Made by a program: the position numbers and the translations under genes. From Phytopseudomonas punonensis (GTDB lineage Bacteria > Pseudomonadota > Gammaproteobacteria > Pseudomonadales > Pseudomonadaceae): a DNA stretch of 64,000 nucleotides. The first letter of the stretch is position 1. The number at the start of each line of letters is the position of its first letter. Positions 42,666-51,322 of this stretch are shown here, in pieces. The DNA is taken from assembly GCF_900142655.1 (NCBI RefSeq), contig NZ_FRBQ01000007.1, forward strand, positions 124,001 through 188,000, in the 5' to 3' direction. A model generated the notes under the pieces. The model did not search any database. It saw nothing but the letters and a program-made list of their open reading frames with translations, and was not told where the DNA came from.

Positions 42666-43955
42666 ATGAACGTATTGATCATCGGCAGCGGCGGTCGTGA
42701 ACACGCCCTGGCCTGGAAAGTGGCGCAGGACAAACGCGTCGAGAAAGTATTCATCGCACCGGGCAACGCCGGCACCGCCACCGAGAACAAGTGTGAAAAC
42801 GTCGCCATCGACGTGCTGGACATCCAGGCACTGGCCGATTTTGCCGAGAAGAACGTGCAACTGACCATCGTTGGCCCCGAAGCGCCGCTGGTCAAAGGCG
42901 TGGTCGACCTGTTCCGCTCGCGCGACCTGGACATCTTCGGCCCGACCGCCGCCGCCGCCCAGCTGGAAGGATCCAAGGCCTTCACCAAGGACTTCCTGGC
43001 CCGCCAGAACATCCCGACCGCCGACTACCAGAACTTCACCGAGGTCGAGCCGGCTCTGGCTTACCTGCGCGAGATAGGCGCGCCAATCGTGATCAAGGCC
43101 GACGGCCTGGCTGCAGGAAAAGGCGTAATCGTCGCCATGACTCTGCAGGAAGCCGAAGACGCCGTGCGCGACATGCTCGCCGGCAATGCTTTCGGTGACG
43201 CCGGCTCGCGCGTGGTGATCGAAGAATTCCTCGATGGCGAAGAAGCCAGCTTTATCGTCATGGTCGACGGCCAGAACGTGCTGCCGATGGCCACCAGCCA
43301 GGACCACAAACGCGTTGGCGATGCCGACAGCGGCCCAAACACCGGCGGCATGGGCGCTTACTCGCCGGCGCCAGTGGTCACCGCCGACGTGCACAAGCGC
43401 GTTATGGACGAAGTCATCTACCCGACCGTGCGTGGCATGGCGGCCGAAGGCAACGTTTACACCGGCTTCCTGTACGCAGGCCTGATGATCGACAAGGCCG
43501 GCAAGCCGAAAGTCATCGAGTTCAACTGCCGTTTTGGCGACCCGGAAACCCAGCCGATCATGGTGCGCCTGGAGTCGAGCCTGGTCTTGCTGGTCGAGGC
43601 TGCTTTGGCCAAAGCGCTGGACAAGGTCGAAGCGACCTGGGATCCGCGCCCGACCGTTGGTGTGGTGCTGGCTGCCGGTGGTTACCCGGGCGACTACGCC
43701 AAGGGCGACGTGATCGAAGGGCTCGACGACGCCGCTCAGCTTGAAGGCAAAGTATTCCATGCTGGCACTGCACTGAAGGACGGCAAGGTCGTCACGGCCG
43801 GCGGCCGCGTACTGTGCGCCACCGCCATCGGTGCCAGCGTTGCCGATGCTCAGAAGCAGGCATATCGCCTGGCCGAGAAAATTCGCTGGAACGGCATGTT
43901 CCACCGCAATGACATCGGCTACCGGGCCATCGCCCGCGAGCGTGGCGACAACTGA
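42666..43955 (+). CDS. purD: Phosphoribosylamine-glycine ligase
   Basis: 429 residues from ATG 42666, with GGAGAGAG upstream. ATP-grasp enzyme that joins phosphoribosylamine and glycine in step two of purine synthesis. Motifs are MNVLIIGSGGREHALAWKVA, VGPEAPLVKGVVDLFRS, FGPTAAAAQLEGSKAFTKDF, VIKADGLAAGKGVIVAM, SFIVMVDGQNVLPMATSQDH, and VIEFNCRFGDPETQPIMVRL with the metal ligands. A long GC hairpin lies after it, before retS. Confidence 0.98.
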   Translation: MNVLIIGSGGREHALAWKVAQDKRVEKVFIAPGNAGTATENKCENVAIDVLDIQALADFAEKNVQLTIVGPEAPLVKGVVDLFRSRDLDIFGPTAAAAQLEGSKAFTKDFLARQNIPTADYQNFTEVEPALAYLREIGAPIVIKADGLAAGKGVIVAMTLQEAEDAVRDMLAGNAFGDAGSRVVIEEFLDGEEASFIVMVDGQNVLPMATSQDHKRVGDADSGPNTGGMGAYSPAPVVTADVHKRVMDEVIYPTVRGMAAEGNVYTGFLYAGLMIDKAGKPKVIEFNCRFGDPETQPIMVRLESSLVLLVEAALAKALDKVEATWDPRPTVGVVLAAGGYPGDYAKGDVIEGLDDAAQLEGKVFHAGTALKDGKVVTAGGRVLCATAIGASVADAQKQAYRLAEKIRWNGMFHRNDIGYRAIARERGDN

Positions 43956-44003
43956 TGTAACAAGATGGCGGCATCTAGCCAGGCCCACTATCGGCAATAC
44001 CGC

Positions 44004-44029
44004 AGGCCGCCGCTCAACCGCGGCGGCCT
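44004..44029. terminator. GC-rich hairpin between purD and retS
   Basis: AGGCCGCCGC-tcaacc-GCGGCGGCCT, a perfect 10-base stem 48 bases after purD. No T-run follows, so it may stabilise the purD mRNA end or terminate weakly. Confidence 0.5.
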
Positions 44030-44080
44030 GGCTGTAAGGATTAAGGCTTCAGCGTCATAGTCTGCCCGACATCGGCTGAC

Positions 44081-44086
44081 TATAAT
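44081..44086 (+). promoter_or_regulatory. Candidate -10 element of retS promoter
   Basis: TATAAT lies 30 bases before the GTG start of retS. No clear -35 hexamer is visible 16-18 bases upstream, so this is a partial promoter call. Confidence 0.4.
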
Positions 44087-44115
44087 CCGACCGTTACAAC
44101 CAAAAGGACTGCCAC

Positions 44116-46902
44116 GTGCGTCGGCTCAGGATCGCCATAGGTTTACTCGTCAGCCTGCTGCTGGCTGGCGCTTGCCTGTCGAGCAGCGCAGCGCCGCGTG
44201 TGGCTACGCCTTATGCCACTGGTTGGTCGGTATTTATCGACGACAGCGCACAGATGGATCTGGACGACGTGCGCAGCCGCCGCAATCAGTTCCTGCCTTT
44301 AGACAACCTCGCCTTTACCTATCCGCCCAGCCAGCGAGCCGTCTGGCTGCGTTTCGATGTGCCCGAGCATCAGGCCCCTTACTGGCTTTGGCTGTTCGCG
44401 CCGCGCGTGCAATACCTCGATTACTACCTGCTGCGTGGCCCGTTGGTCGAGCAAAGCGTGCACAGCGGCGAATCGATGCCGATGAGCTCGCGCCCGCTGC
44501 CCTCGCGTGCCTACCTGATGTCGCTGCCCAACGACGGGCAGGCGCGGGAAGTCTACGTGCGGATGACCTCCAACCATCCGCTGATGGCCTGGTTCAAGGT
44601 CATCGACGAAGCCGAGCTGGTCAGTCTGGAAAGACCGGCTTACCTGTTCGGCGCACTGCTCGGCGCTCTGCTGCTGGTGGTGATCTACAACCTGATCCGC
44701 TTCGCCTACATGCGCTCGGTGTGCAGCTTGTGGCTCGCCGGCCTGCATGGCGGCCTGGCGGTTTGCGCCGCTGCCAACCTGGGGCTGCTCGCCGCCTGGG
44801 TGCCAAGCCTGGGCTATAACCAGTCGCTGATCGCTGACACCAGCGCGCTGATCGCAGCGTTCTGCCTCTCCGCGTTCGTGCTCGGCTTCTTCCGCAAAAC
44901 GCCAATGCACGGCAGCAAACTCAACCTGGTCCTGAAAGGCCATGCGCTGCTGACCCTGCTGCTGGGCCTGACCATTCTGGCCACTGGCCTGCTCTGGTAC
45001 AGCGCGGTTGTTTATCTGATGGTGTTTCTCGGCACCCTTGCCGTGCTGCTGGTCAGTGGCGTGCATTGGCACAACGGTTATCAGTCGGCGCGGCTGCTGG
45101 TCGTGGCCATGGTGGTGTTCAACGTCGGCTTTGGCCTGTTCATCCCTATCCTGTTCGGCTTCGACCAGCTCGACCCCGGCTGGCTGGTCATCGGTGTGTT
45201 CACCATCGCCACCCTCAGCGGCGTGGTGCTGAGCGCCGCCCTGGCCGAGCATCAGCGCCACCTGCAGCGCGCCGCCTCACGTGCGCGCACCGCCCTGGCC
45301 GCCAACGACGCCGAGCTGAAAGCCAAGGCCGAATTCCTGGCCAAGATCAGCCATGAGATTCGCACGCCCATGAATGGCGTGCTGGGCATGACCGAGCTGC
45401 TGCTCGGCACACCGCTGTCGGCAAAGCAACGCGACTACGTGCAGACCATCCACAGTTCCGGCAACGAGCTGCTCAACCTGATCAACGAAATTCTCGACAT
45501 TTCCAAGCTGGAATCCGGGCAGATCGAGCTGGACGATGTGCAGTTCGACCTCAACGCCCTGACCGAAGATTGCCTCGACATCTTCCGCGCCAAGGCCGAG
45601 CTGCAGAAGATCGAGCTGATCAGCTTTATCCAGCCCCAGGTACCGCGCATCGTCAGCGGCGACCCGACGCGCCTGCGGCAGATTCTCCTCAGCCTGCTCG
45701 ACAACGCCTTCAAGCAGACCAGCGAGGGCGAGATCCTGCTGGTGGTCGCCCTCGATACCAGCGGTGAACAGCCGCGCCTGCGCTTCGCCGTGCAGGACAG
45801 CGGCCATCCACTGGATGCCGCCGAGCGCGACGCGCTGCTCAACACCGAGTTGCAGAGCCGCGATTTCCTGTCGGCCACCCGCCTGGGCAGCCGCCTCGGG
45901 CTGATCATCGCCCGCCAGCTGATTCTACTGATGGGCGGTGAGTTCGGTATCCAGAGCGGCGGTAATCAGGGCTCGACCCTGTGGCTGACCCTGCCGCTGG
46001 ACGACGCCCGCCTGCAGCAACCGAGCACCGATATCGACGGCACTCTGCAAGGCACCCGCCTGCTGGTGGTCGACGACAACGACACTTGCCGCAAGGTGCT
46101 GCTGCAGCAGTGCAACGCCTGGGGCATGAACGTCAGCAGCGTGCCGTCTGGCAAGGAGGCGCTGGCGTTGCTGCGCACCCGCGCGCACATGCGCGAATAC
46201 TTCGACGTGGTGCTGCTCGACCAGGACATGCCGGGCATGAGCGGCATGCAACTGGCCGCCAAGATCAAGGAAGACCCGAGCCTCAACAACGACATTCTGA
46301 TCATCATGCTTACCGGCATCAGCCATGCGCCGAGCAAGATCATCGCCCGCAACGCCGGCATCAAGCGCATCCTCGCCAAGCCGGTGGCCGGCTACACGCT
46401 CAAGGCCACCCTGGCCGACGAGCTGGCCCAGCGTCAACGCGGCCCGGATGCACCGGTGATTGCCAGCCCGGCAGCGCTGGAAGTGCCCGGCGACTTCCGC
46501 ATTCTGGTCGCCGAAGACAACAGCATTTCCACCAAGGTGATTCGCGGCATGCTCGGCAAGCTCAACCTGCAGCCTGATACGGCGAGCAATGGTGAAGAAG
46601 CCTTGAATGCCATGAAGGCCCAACGCTATGACCTGGTACTGATGGATTGCGAGATGCCGGTGATGGACGGTTTTTCGGCTACCGAACAGCTGCGCGCCTG
46701 GGAGATCGCCGAGCGCCGCCCGCGCACGCCAGTGGTCGCGTTGACCGCGCATATCCTCAGCGAACACAAGGAACGCGCCCGCCAGGCCGGCATGGACGGC
46801 CACATGGCCAAACCCGTGGAGCTTTCACAGCTGCGCGAACTGGTCGAATACTGGGTTGGCGAGCGCCACACGCAGACACAGGACGACACCGTCGTCTCCT
46901 GA
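44116..46902 (+). CDS. retS: Hybrid sensor kinase RetS
   Basis: 928 residues from GTG 44116 with AAAGGA upstream. Signal sequence, a periplasmic 7TMR-DISMED2 sensor (about 35-180, PPSQRAVWLRFDVPEHQ), seven membrane segments (about 180-390), a histidine kinase domain with H413 in FLAKISHEIRTPMNGVLG, and two receivers. Receiver 1 has D702 in LLDQDMPGMSG and receiver 2 has D844 in LMDCEMPVMDG. The ATP-lid residues are altered (DSGHPLD; RLGSRLGLIIAR), in line with RetS acting by binding GacS rather than as an ordinary kinase. In P. aeruginosa RetS represses the Gac/Rsm sessile programme. It follows purD, as in that species. Confidence 0.93.
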   Translation: MRRLRIAIGLLVSLLLAGACLSSSAAPRVATPYATGWSVFIDDSAQMDLDDVRSRRNQFLPLDNLAFTYPPSQRAVWLRFDVPEHQAPYWLWLFAPRVQYLDYYLLRGPLVEQSVHSGESMPMSSRPLPSRAYLMSLPNDGQAREVYVRMTSNHPLMAWFKVIDEAELVSLERPAYLFGALLGALLLVVIYNLIRFAYMRSVCSLWLAGLHGGLAVCAAANLGLLAAWVPSLGYNQSLIADTSALIAAFCLSAFVLGFFRKTPMHGSKLNLVLKGHALLTLLLGLTILATGLLWYSAVVYLMVFLGTLAVLLVSGVHWHNGYQSARLLVVAMVVFNVGFGLFIPILFGFDQLDPGWLVIGVFTIATLSGVVLSAALAEHQRHLQRAASRARTALAANDAELKAKAEFLAKISHEIRTPMNGVLGMTELLLGTPLSAKQRDYVQTIHSSGNELLNLINEILDISKLESGQIELDDVQFDLNALTEDCLDIFRAKAELQKIELISFIQPQVPRIVSGDPTRLRQILLSLLDNAFKQTSEGEILLVVALDTSGEQPRLRFAVQDSGHPLDAAERDALLNTELQSRDFLSATRLGSRLGLIIARQLILLMGGEFGIQSGGNQGSTLWLTLPLDDARLQQPSTDIDGTLQGTRLLVVDDNDTCRKVLLQQCNAWGMNVSSVPSGKEALALLRTRAHMREYFDVVLLDQDMPGMSGMQLAAKIKEDPSLNNDILIIMLTGISHAPSKIIARNAGIKRILAKPVAGYTLKATLADELAQRQRGPDAPVIASPAALEVPGDFRILVAEDNSISTKVIRGMLGKLNLQPDTASNGEEALNAMKAQRYDLVLMDCEMPVMDGFSATEQLRAWEIAERRPRTPVVALTAHILSEHKERARQAGMDGHMAKPVELSQLRELVEYWVGERHTQTQDDTVVS

Positions 46903-46968
46903 CTCGGCTGCTAGAATTTTCGATGCAGCCCGCCAATCAGGCACCGCCTACGCCCCGATAGAGCGCCC

Positions 46969-47853
46969 ATGGATATCAAGCAGCTCAAGTTTCTGATCGC
47001 CCTCGACGAAACCCGCCACTTCGGCCAGGCCGCTGCCCGTTGTCACGTCACCCAGCCAACGCTGTCGATGCGCCTGCGCAATCTGGAAAACGAACTGGGC
47101 CTGGAGCTGGTGCGCCGAGGGCAGCGCTTCGAGGGGTTCAGCGCCGAAGGTGAGCGCGTGTTGGCTTGGGCGCGCAGCCTGATGGCCGCCCATGATGGCT
47201 TGTATGCCGAGGCTGCCGCCTGCCGTGGCCAACTGGTCGGCACCCTGCGCCTTGGCGTGGTGCCGCTGTCAGGCTTCGACCCGATGGAACTGGTGCGCCT
47301 GTTCGCCGAGCAGCACCCGGGGCTGCGCTTCCAGCTGTTCGCCCTGAGCAGCGACCAGATTCTCGAGCGCCTGGGCAGCAATCAGCTGGACCTGGGCCTT
47401 TCCTACCTCGACCGTCTGGACCGCGAGCACTTCGACAGCCTGGAACTGGCCGCCACGCGCATGGGCCTGCTCTACGACCGCCGGCATTTCCAGTTCACGG
47501 AGACTACCCTGCGCTGGGAAAGCCTGATCGACCTGCCGCTGGGTTTGCTGTCGGCAGGCATGCACTTTCGCCAATCCATCGACCATTGCTTCCGCTCCCG
47601 CGGCCTGACACCCCTGCCCAAGCTGGAAACCGACGCCGTTCACCAGCTGCTGCAGGCGGTCAGCGCCGGCCTGTGCTGCTCGATTATGCCGCTGCAGAAC
47701 GGCCTGGCCGAATTCACCAACGAGCTGATCCTCACGCCCATCGAAGACGCCCACACCCTGGCACCGCTGGGCCTGATCATGCGCCGCGGTGCACCTCGCT
47801 CGCCCCTGGCAGAAGCCTGCTTCAGCGAAGCGCGCACGCTGATCAACGCCTGA
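46969..47853 (+). CDS. LysR-type transcriptional regulator
   Basis: 294 residues from ATG 46969. The winged helix is in MDIKQLKFLIALDETRHFGQ, AAARCHVTQPTLSMRLRNLE and NELGLELVRRGQRFEGFSAE. The effector domain (about 90-290) starts GTLRLGVVPLSGFDPMELVR. It probably controls a neighbouring or distant gene on binding a small metabolite. Its 3' end overlaps that of the convergent transporter gene by 11 bases. Target and effector are unknown. Confidence 0.9.
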   Translation: MDIKQLKFLIALDETRHFGQAAARCHVTQPTLSMRLRNLENELGLELVRRGQRFEGFSAEGERVLAWARSLMAAHDGLYAEAAACRGQLVGTLRLGVVPLSGFDPMELVRLFAEQHPGLRFQLFALSSDQILERLGSNQLDLGLSYLDRLDREHFDSLELAATRMGLLYDRRHFQFTETTLRWESLIDLPLGLLSAGMHFRQSIDHCFRSRGLTPLPKLETDAVHQLLQAVSAGLCCSIMPLQNGLAEFTNELILTPIEDAHTLAPLGLIMRRGAPRSPLAEACFSEARTLINA

Positions 47854-49174
47854 ACCGAGCCTCGTCACTGTCTGCCTGTGGCGATGACCTGTCGGTTTCG
47901 CCGCGGTCCGCGCGACCGCCCAGGTACCAGCCCAGCAGCCCCCAGAGCGCGGCGCAGACTGCGCCGATCACCGCGATCAGCGCCACGCCGTAGCCAAGCA
48001 TGTCGATCAGGCTCTTCGCCCAGCCGCTGAGCGCATCGCCACCGCGGTAAACCACCGTGTCGATGAAGTTCTTCGCCTTGTACTTGCTCTCGGCATCCAG
48101 CGGCGCGAAAAGCATTTCCCGCCCCGGGCGCACGAAAGCGTATTCACCGATACGCCGCACGATCATCAGCCCGGCCAGCACCGCAAAGGTCGGCGCCTGG
48201 GCCAGGGCGAGAAAGCCCACGCACATCAGCATCGGCACCGCGGCCAGCAAGCTGCGCACACCCAAACGCTGGGCGACGCGACCGGTAATGAACAGCTGGG
48301 CCAGCAGCGCACCGGCCTGCACCACGAAGTCGATCAACCCGAAAACCCGCACCTGGGCGTCGCGATCAGGGAAAAGCTCGGCGACCAGGCGCGCCTGCTC
48401 GAAATACAGAAAGGTGGTAACCGTGGCGAGTAGGATGACGAACGCGCAAATCCCCAGCAAGTATGAAGACTTGAACACCCGAGTCATGCCGCTGAACGGA
48501 TTGCCTGCTACTGGTCGCCGGGGGCTCTCGGCCTGGCTGGCGCCCGGGCGCCCTGCCCCGGCTATCTCGCGCCAGAGCATTAGGTAATGCTTGAGCGCCA
48601 GCGCGCCGGCCAACAGCATGGCTGCCAACAACACCAGGCCGCCGGCGTCGATGCGACCGACCAGCAGCGTGCTCAGCGCCGGACCGGCCAGGCCACCAAC
48701 GCTGGCGCCCGCTGCGATAAAGGCAAACAGGCGCTTGGCCTGGGGCGCGTCGAACACATCGGCCATCAGGCTCCAGGCCACCGAGACCACGAACAGGTTG
48801 TAGACCGAGATCCACACATAGAACACCCGCGCCATCCACAAGCTCTCGTTCGTGGCGCTGAAGGCCACGGCAAAGGCCAGTAGATTCAGGCAGAAGAAGC
48901 CGTACACCCAATCGATGAACTGGATGCGTGGCACCCGAGAATTCAGCCAGGCGAACAGTGGCACTGCCAGGAGCATGACCACGAAGGTGGCGGTGAACAG
49001 CCACTGCAGGTTTTCCACCCCGGCCTGAATCCCCATCGACTCGCGAATCGGCCGCAGCATGAAGTAGCCGCAGAACAGGCAGAAGAACAACGCAAAGCCC
49101 GCCAACGCAGCGGTCAGCTCCGCGGGCTGCGCATTGATTGCGCGGGCCAGGCGCTGGGGCATGGAAACAGTCAT
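47843..49174 (-). CDS. Membrane transporter of the ADP/ATP-translocase-like (NTT/MFS) type
   Basis: 443 residues from ATG 49174, about twelve membrane segments. GFALFFCLFCGYFMLRPIRE at the start and YKAKNFIDTVVYRGGDALSG near the C-terminus are the marks of the Tlc/Npt1-related group. Members in obligate intracellular bacteria exchange ATP for ADP. Free-living relatives such as this have no demonstrated substrate. The gene is on the opposite strand to the LysR regulator and 69 bases after recQ on the same strand. I would call it an orphan transporter rather than an ATP carrier. Confidence 0.75.
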   Translation of the reverse strand: MTVSMPQRLARAINAQPAELTAALAGFALFFCLFCGYFMLRPIRESMGIQAGVENLQWLFTATFVVMLLAVPLFAWLNSRVPRIQFIDWVYGFFCLNLLAFAVAFSATNESLWMARVFYVWISVYNLFVVSVAWSLMADVFDAPQAKRLFAFIAAGASVGGLAGPALSTLLVGRIDAGGLVLLAAMLLAGALALKHYLMLWREIAGAGRPGASQAESPRRPVAGNPFSGMTRVFKSSYLLGICAFVILLATVTTFLYFEQARLVAELFPDRDAQVRVFGLIDFVVQAGALLAQLFITGRVAQRLGVRSLLAAVPMLMCVGFLALAQAPTFAVLAGLMIVRRIGEYAFVRPGREMLFAPLDAESKYKAKNFIDTVVYRGGDALSGWAKSLIDMLGYGVALIAVIGAVCAALWGLLGWYLGGRADRGETDRSSPQADSDEARFRR

Positions 49175-49243
49175 GGCGAAAGGTCCGGGCGGCGAAGCGT
49201 TGCAGTATGGCCCACGCAACCACGGCTGCCCGCCGGCATGCCC

Positions 49244-51169
49244 TCAGCGGCCGGCCAGCCAGGCGCGAATCTCGCCGTAAGGGTAGTCCTCCAGGGCGGC
49301 GAAACCCTTGATCTGCCGGGCCTTGAGACGGGTAAACAGCGGCACGCTGATGCCGCATAGAAAGCGTGCCAGGCATTCGTTACCTGGCAATTCAGCGCCG
49401 CGGGCACCCCGGTATTTGTTGATGAATGCACCGCACAACGCCTCACGATCCAGACTTGCCAGCGGTGTCAGTACGGGCGGCTCAGGTAGATGGGCAACCT
49501 GACCTCGGCACACCGAGCAATGCCCGCACTGCTGCGGCGCCTGTTCATCGCCAAAGTAGACGGCCAGGCGGCGGCTCAGGCAGTGCTCGCTGGCGAACAG
49601 CTCGAGCATGGCCTGGATACGGCGGATCTCGCTACCCTCCTGGACCACGAAGTAGGCGTGCAGCTCGGCCGCCAGCGCCTGGCTGTCGAAATCCGGCTGC
49701 AGCACGGCATACACGTCGGTCATCTGCTTGCTTTCCAACTCGATCCAGCCGCGCTCCTGCAGGTAATCCAGCGCCTTGACCACCCGTGCGCGCTGCGCCT
49801 GATGCCCGTTGTACAGCGCGTCGAAATCCACGGTGCACCAGGTGCGCGCCCGCGTAGACGCACTGACGATGGCTTCGATGAACTGCCGCCGCTCGCCTTC
49901 GAACTTGCCCAGCAAGGCCTCGGGCTCGATCAGGTACTTGAAACGATATTCGGCGAAATAGGCATAGCGCGGCGCGATGATGCCGCGCAGTTCCAGTTGC
50001 ACCAGCAGGGTCTTGAGCGGCAACTGGCGGATATTGCTGTGATCGCTCAGCGCATTAACGGTCATTTCCCACTGCCCGCCACTGCTGTTGCCGCGAATCT
50101 CCTCGAGTACCCGCACGATGCCGCTCAGCTCCGGCGTGTCGCCGTAGACGAAGTTCTCCAGCACGTTGAGGCTGTCGCGGTTGGCCAGCACCAGGCAATC
50201 GGAGGCCTCGCCATCGCGGCCGGCGCGGCCGATTTCCTGGCTGTAGTTTTCCACCGACTTGGGCAGGTCGAAATGCACCACGTTGCGGATGTCGCGCTTG
50301 TCGATGCCCATGCCGAAAGCGATGGTGGCGACGATGCAGCTCAGCTCACCAGCCATGAAGCGGCGCTGGATCGCCTCGCGAATCTCGTGACCCATGCCGG
50401 CGTGGTAGGCGCTGACGGACAAGCCCTGCTGGCTCAGCTGCTCGGCGACCTGCTCGGCAGTCTTCTGCTGGGTGACGTAGACGATGCTGGGTTCACCCTG
50501 CTTGGCACCCAGCCATTGTTCGAGGCGCCGCTGCTTGTCGCGCCCCACCACGGGCTCGACCAGCAGATTCAAGTTGGGGCGGTAGAAGCCGGTGGTGACT
50601 ACATCATCTGCGGCGATGGCGAATTTCTTCTGCATGTCGGCAATCACCGGCGGCGTCGCCGTGGCGGTGAGCAGCAGCACCTGAGAGATGCCGAACTGGC
50701 GCTGATAGTCCGGAAGCTTCAGGTAATCCGGGCGGAAGTTGTGCCCCCACTCGGAAATGCAGTGGGCCTCGTCGACCACCAGTAGGGAAATCGGCACTTC
50801 ACTGATGAAGTTGCGAAAGCGCTCGTTCTTCAGGCGCTCGACCGAAATCATCAGGATTTTTAGCTCGCCGGACTTGGCCTTGGCCATGGTCTCGCTGACC
50901 TGCTCACGGCTTTGCGCCGAATCGATGCTGGCCGCACTGATGCCATGGCGATGCAGAAAGGCCAGTTGGTCCTGCATCAGCGCCAACAGCGGGGAGACCA
51001 CCACCGTCAGGTGCGGCAGGTGCAAGGCCGGCAACTGGTAGCACAGGGATTTGCCCGAGCCGGTGGGAAAAATCGCCGCCGCCGAGCGGCCGGCGAGCAC
51101 GGCGCTGATCACCGCTTCCTGGCCAGGGCGCAGTTGGTCGAAACCGAAGACACGTTTGAGCGTGGACAT
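49244..51169 (-). CDS. recQ: RecQ family ATP-dependent DNA helicase
   Basis: 641 residues from ATG 51169. Helicase motifs: the Q-motif region FGFDQLRPGQEAVISAVLAG, Walker A FPTGSGKSLCYQLPAL, Walker B VVDEAHCISEWGHNFRPDY, motif III LLLTATATPPV, motif V VATIAFGMGIDKRDIRNVVH and motif VI YSQEIGRAGRDGEASDC. The zinc-binding cysteines are in EHCLSRRLAVYF and CGHCSVC. There is no HRDC domain at the C-terminus, so it is a variant form and may not be the main RecQ of the genome. It unwinds DNA in repair and recombination. Confidence 0.9.
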   Translation of the reverse strand: MSTLKRVFGFDQLRPGQEAVISAVLAGRSAAAIFPTGSGKSLCYQLPALHLPHLTVVVSPLLALMQDQLAFLHRHGISAASIDSAQSREQVSETMAKAKSGELKILMISVERLKNERFRNFISEVPISLLVVDEAHCISEWGHNFRPDYLKLPDYQRQFGISQVLLLTATATPPVIADMQKKFAIAADDVVTTGFYRPNLNLLVEPVVGRDKQRRLEQWLGAKQGEPSIVYVTQQKTAEQVAEQLSQQGLSVSAYHAGMGHEIREAIQRRFMAGELSCIVATIAFGMGIDKRDIRNVVHFDLPKSVENYSQEIGRAGRDGEASDCLVLANRDSLNVLENFVYGDTPELSGIVRVLEEIRGNSSGGQWEMTVNALSDHSNIRQLPLKTLLVQLELRGIIAPRYAYFAEYRFKYLIEPEALLGKFEGERRQFIEAIVSASTRARTWCTVDFDALYNGHQAQRARVVKALDYLQERGWIELESKQMTDVYAVLQPDFDSQALAAELHAYFVVQEGSEIRRIQAMLELFASEHCLSRRLAVYFGDEQAPQQCGHCSVCRGQVAHLPEPPVLTPLASLDREALCGAFINKYRGARGAELPGNECLARFLCGISVPLFTRLKARQIKGFAALEDYPYGEIRAWLAGR

Positions 51170-51278
51170 GAGCTGTCACTCCGTTGACCGCTGAATGGCC
51201 AATAACCGTAACCTGTGTGGCAGGCGTTTCACAGCGCACAGCCGCCTGGGGGCCGCGAGAAGTGTTGCACCATAAATG

Positions 51279-51299
51279 AAAAAGCCGCCCGAAGGCGGC
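51279..51299 (-). terminator. Intrinsic terminator after pckA
   Basis: On the reverse strand GCCGCC-ttcg-GGCGGC is followed by TTTTT (complement of A51279-51283). It lies 23 bases after the pckA stop and separates pckA from recQ on the same strand. Confidence 0.92.
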
Positions 51300-51322
51300 T
51301 TTGTCAGCGAGCGCGGGTCAAC

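Noticed and set aside
40943..43997. Two long reverse-strand open frames over purH and purD
   Set aside because: Same mirror-frame effect; conserved enzymes are on the forward strand.
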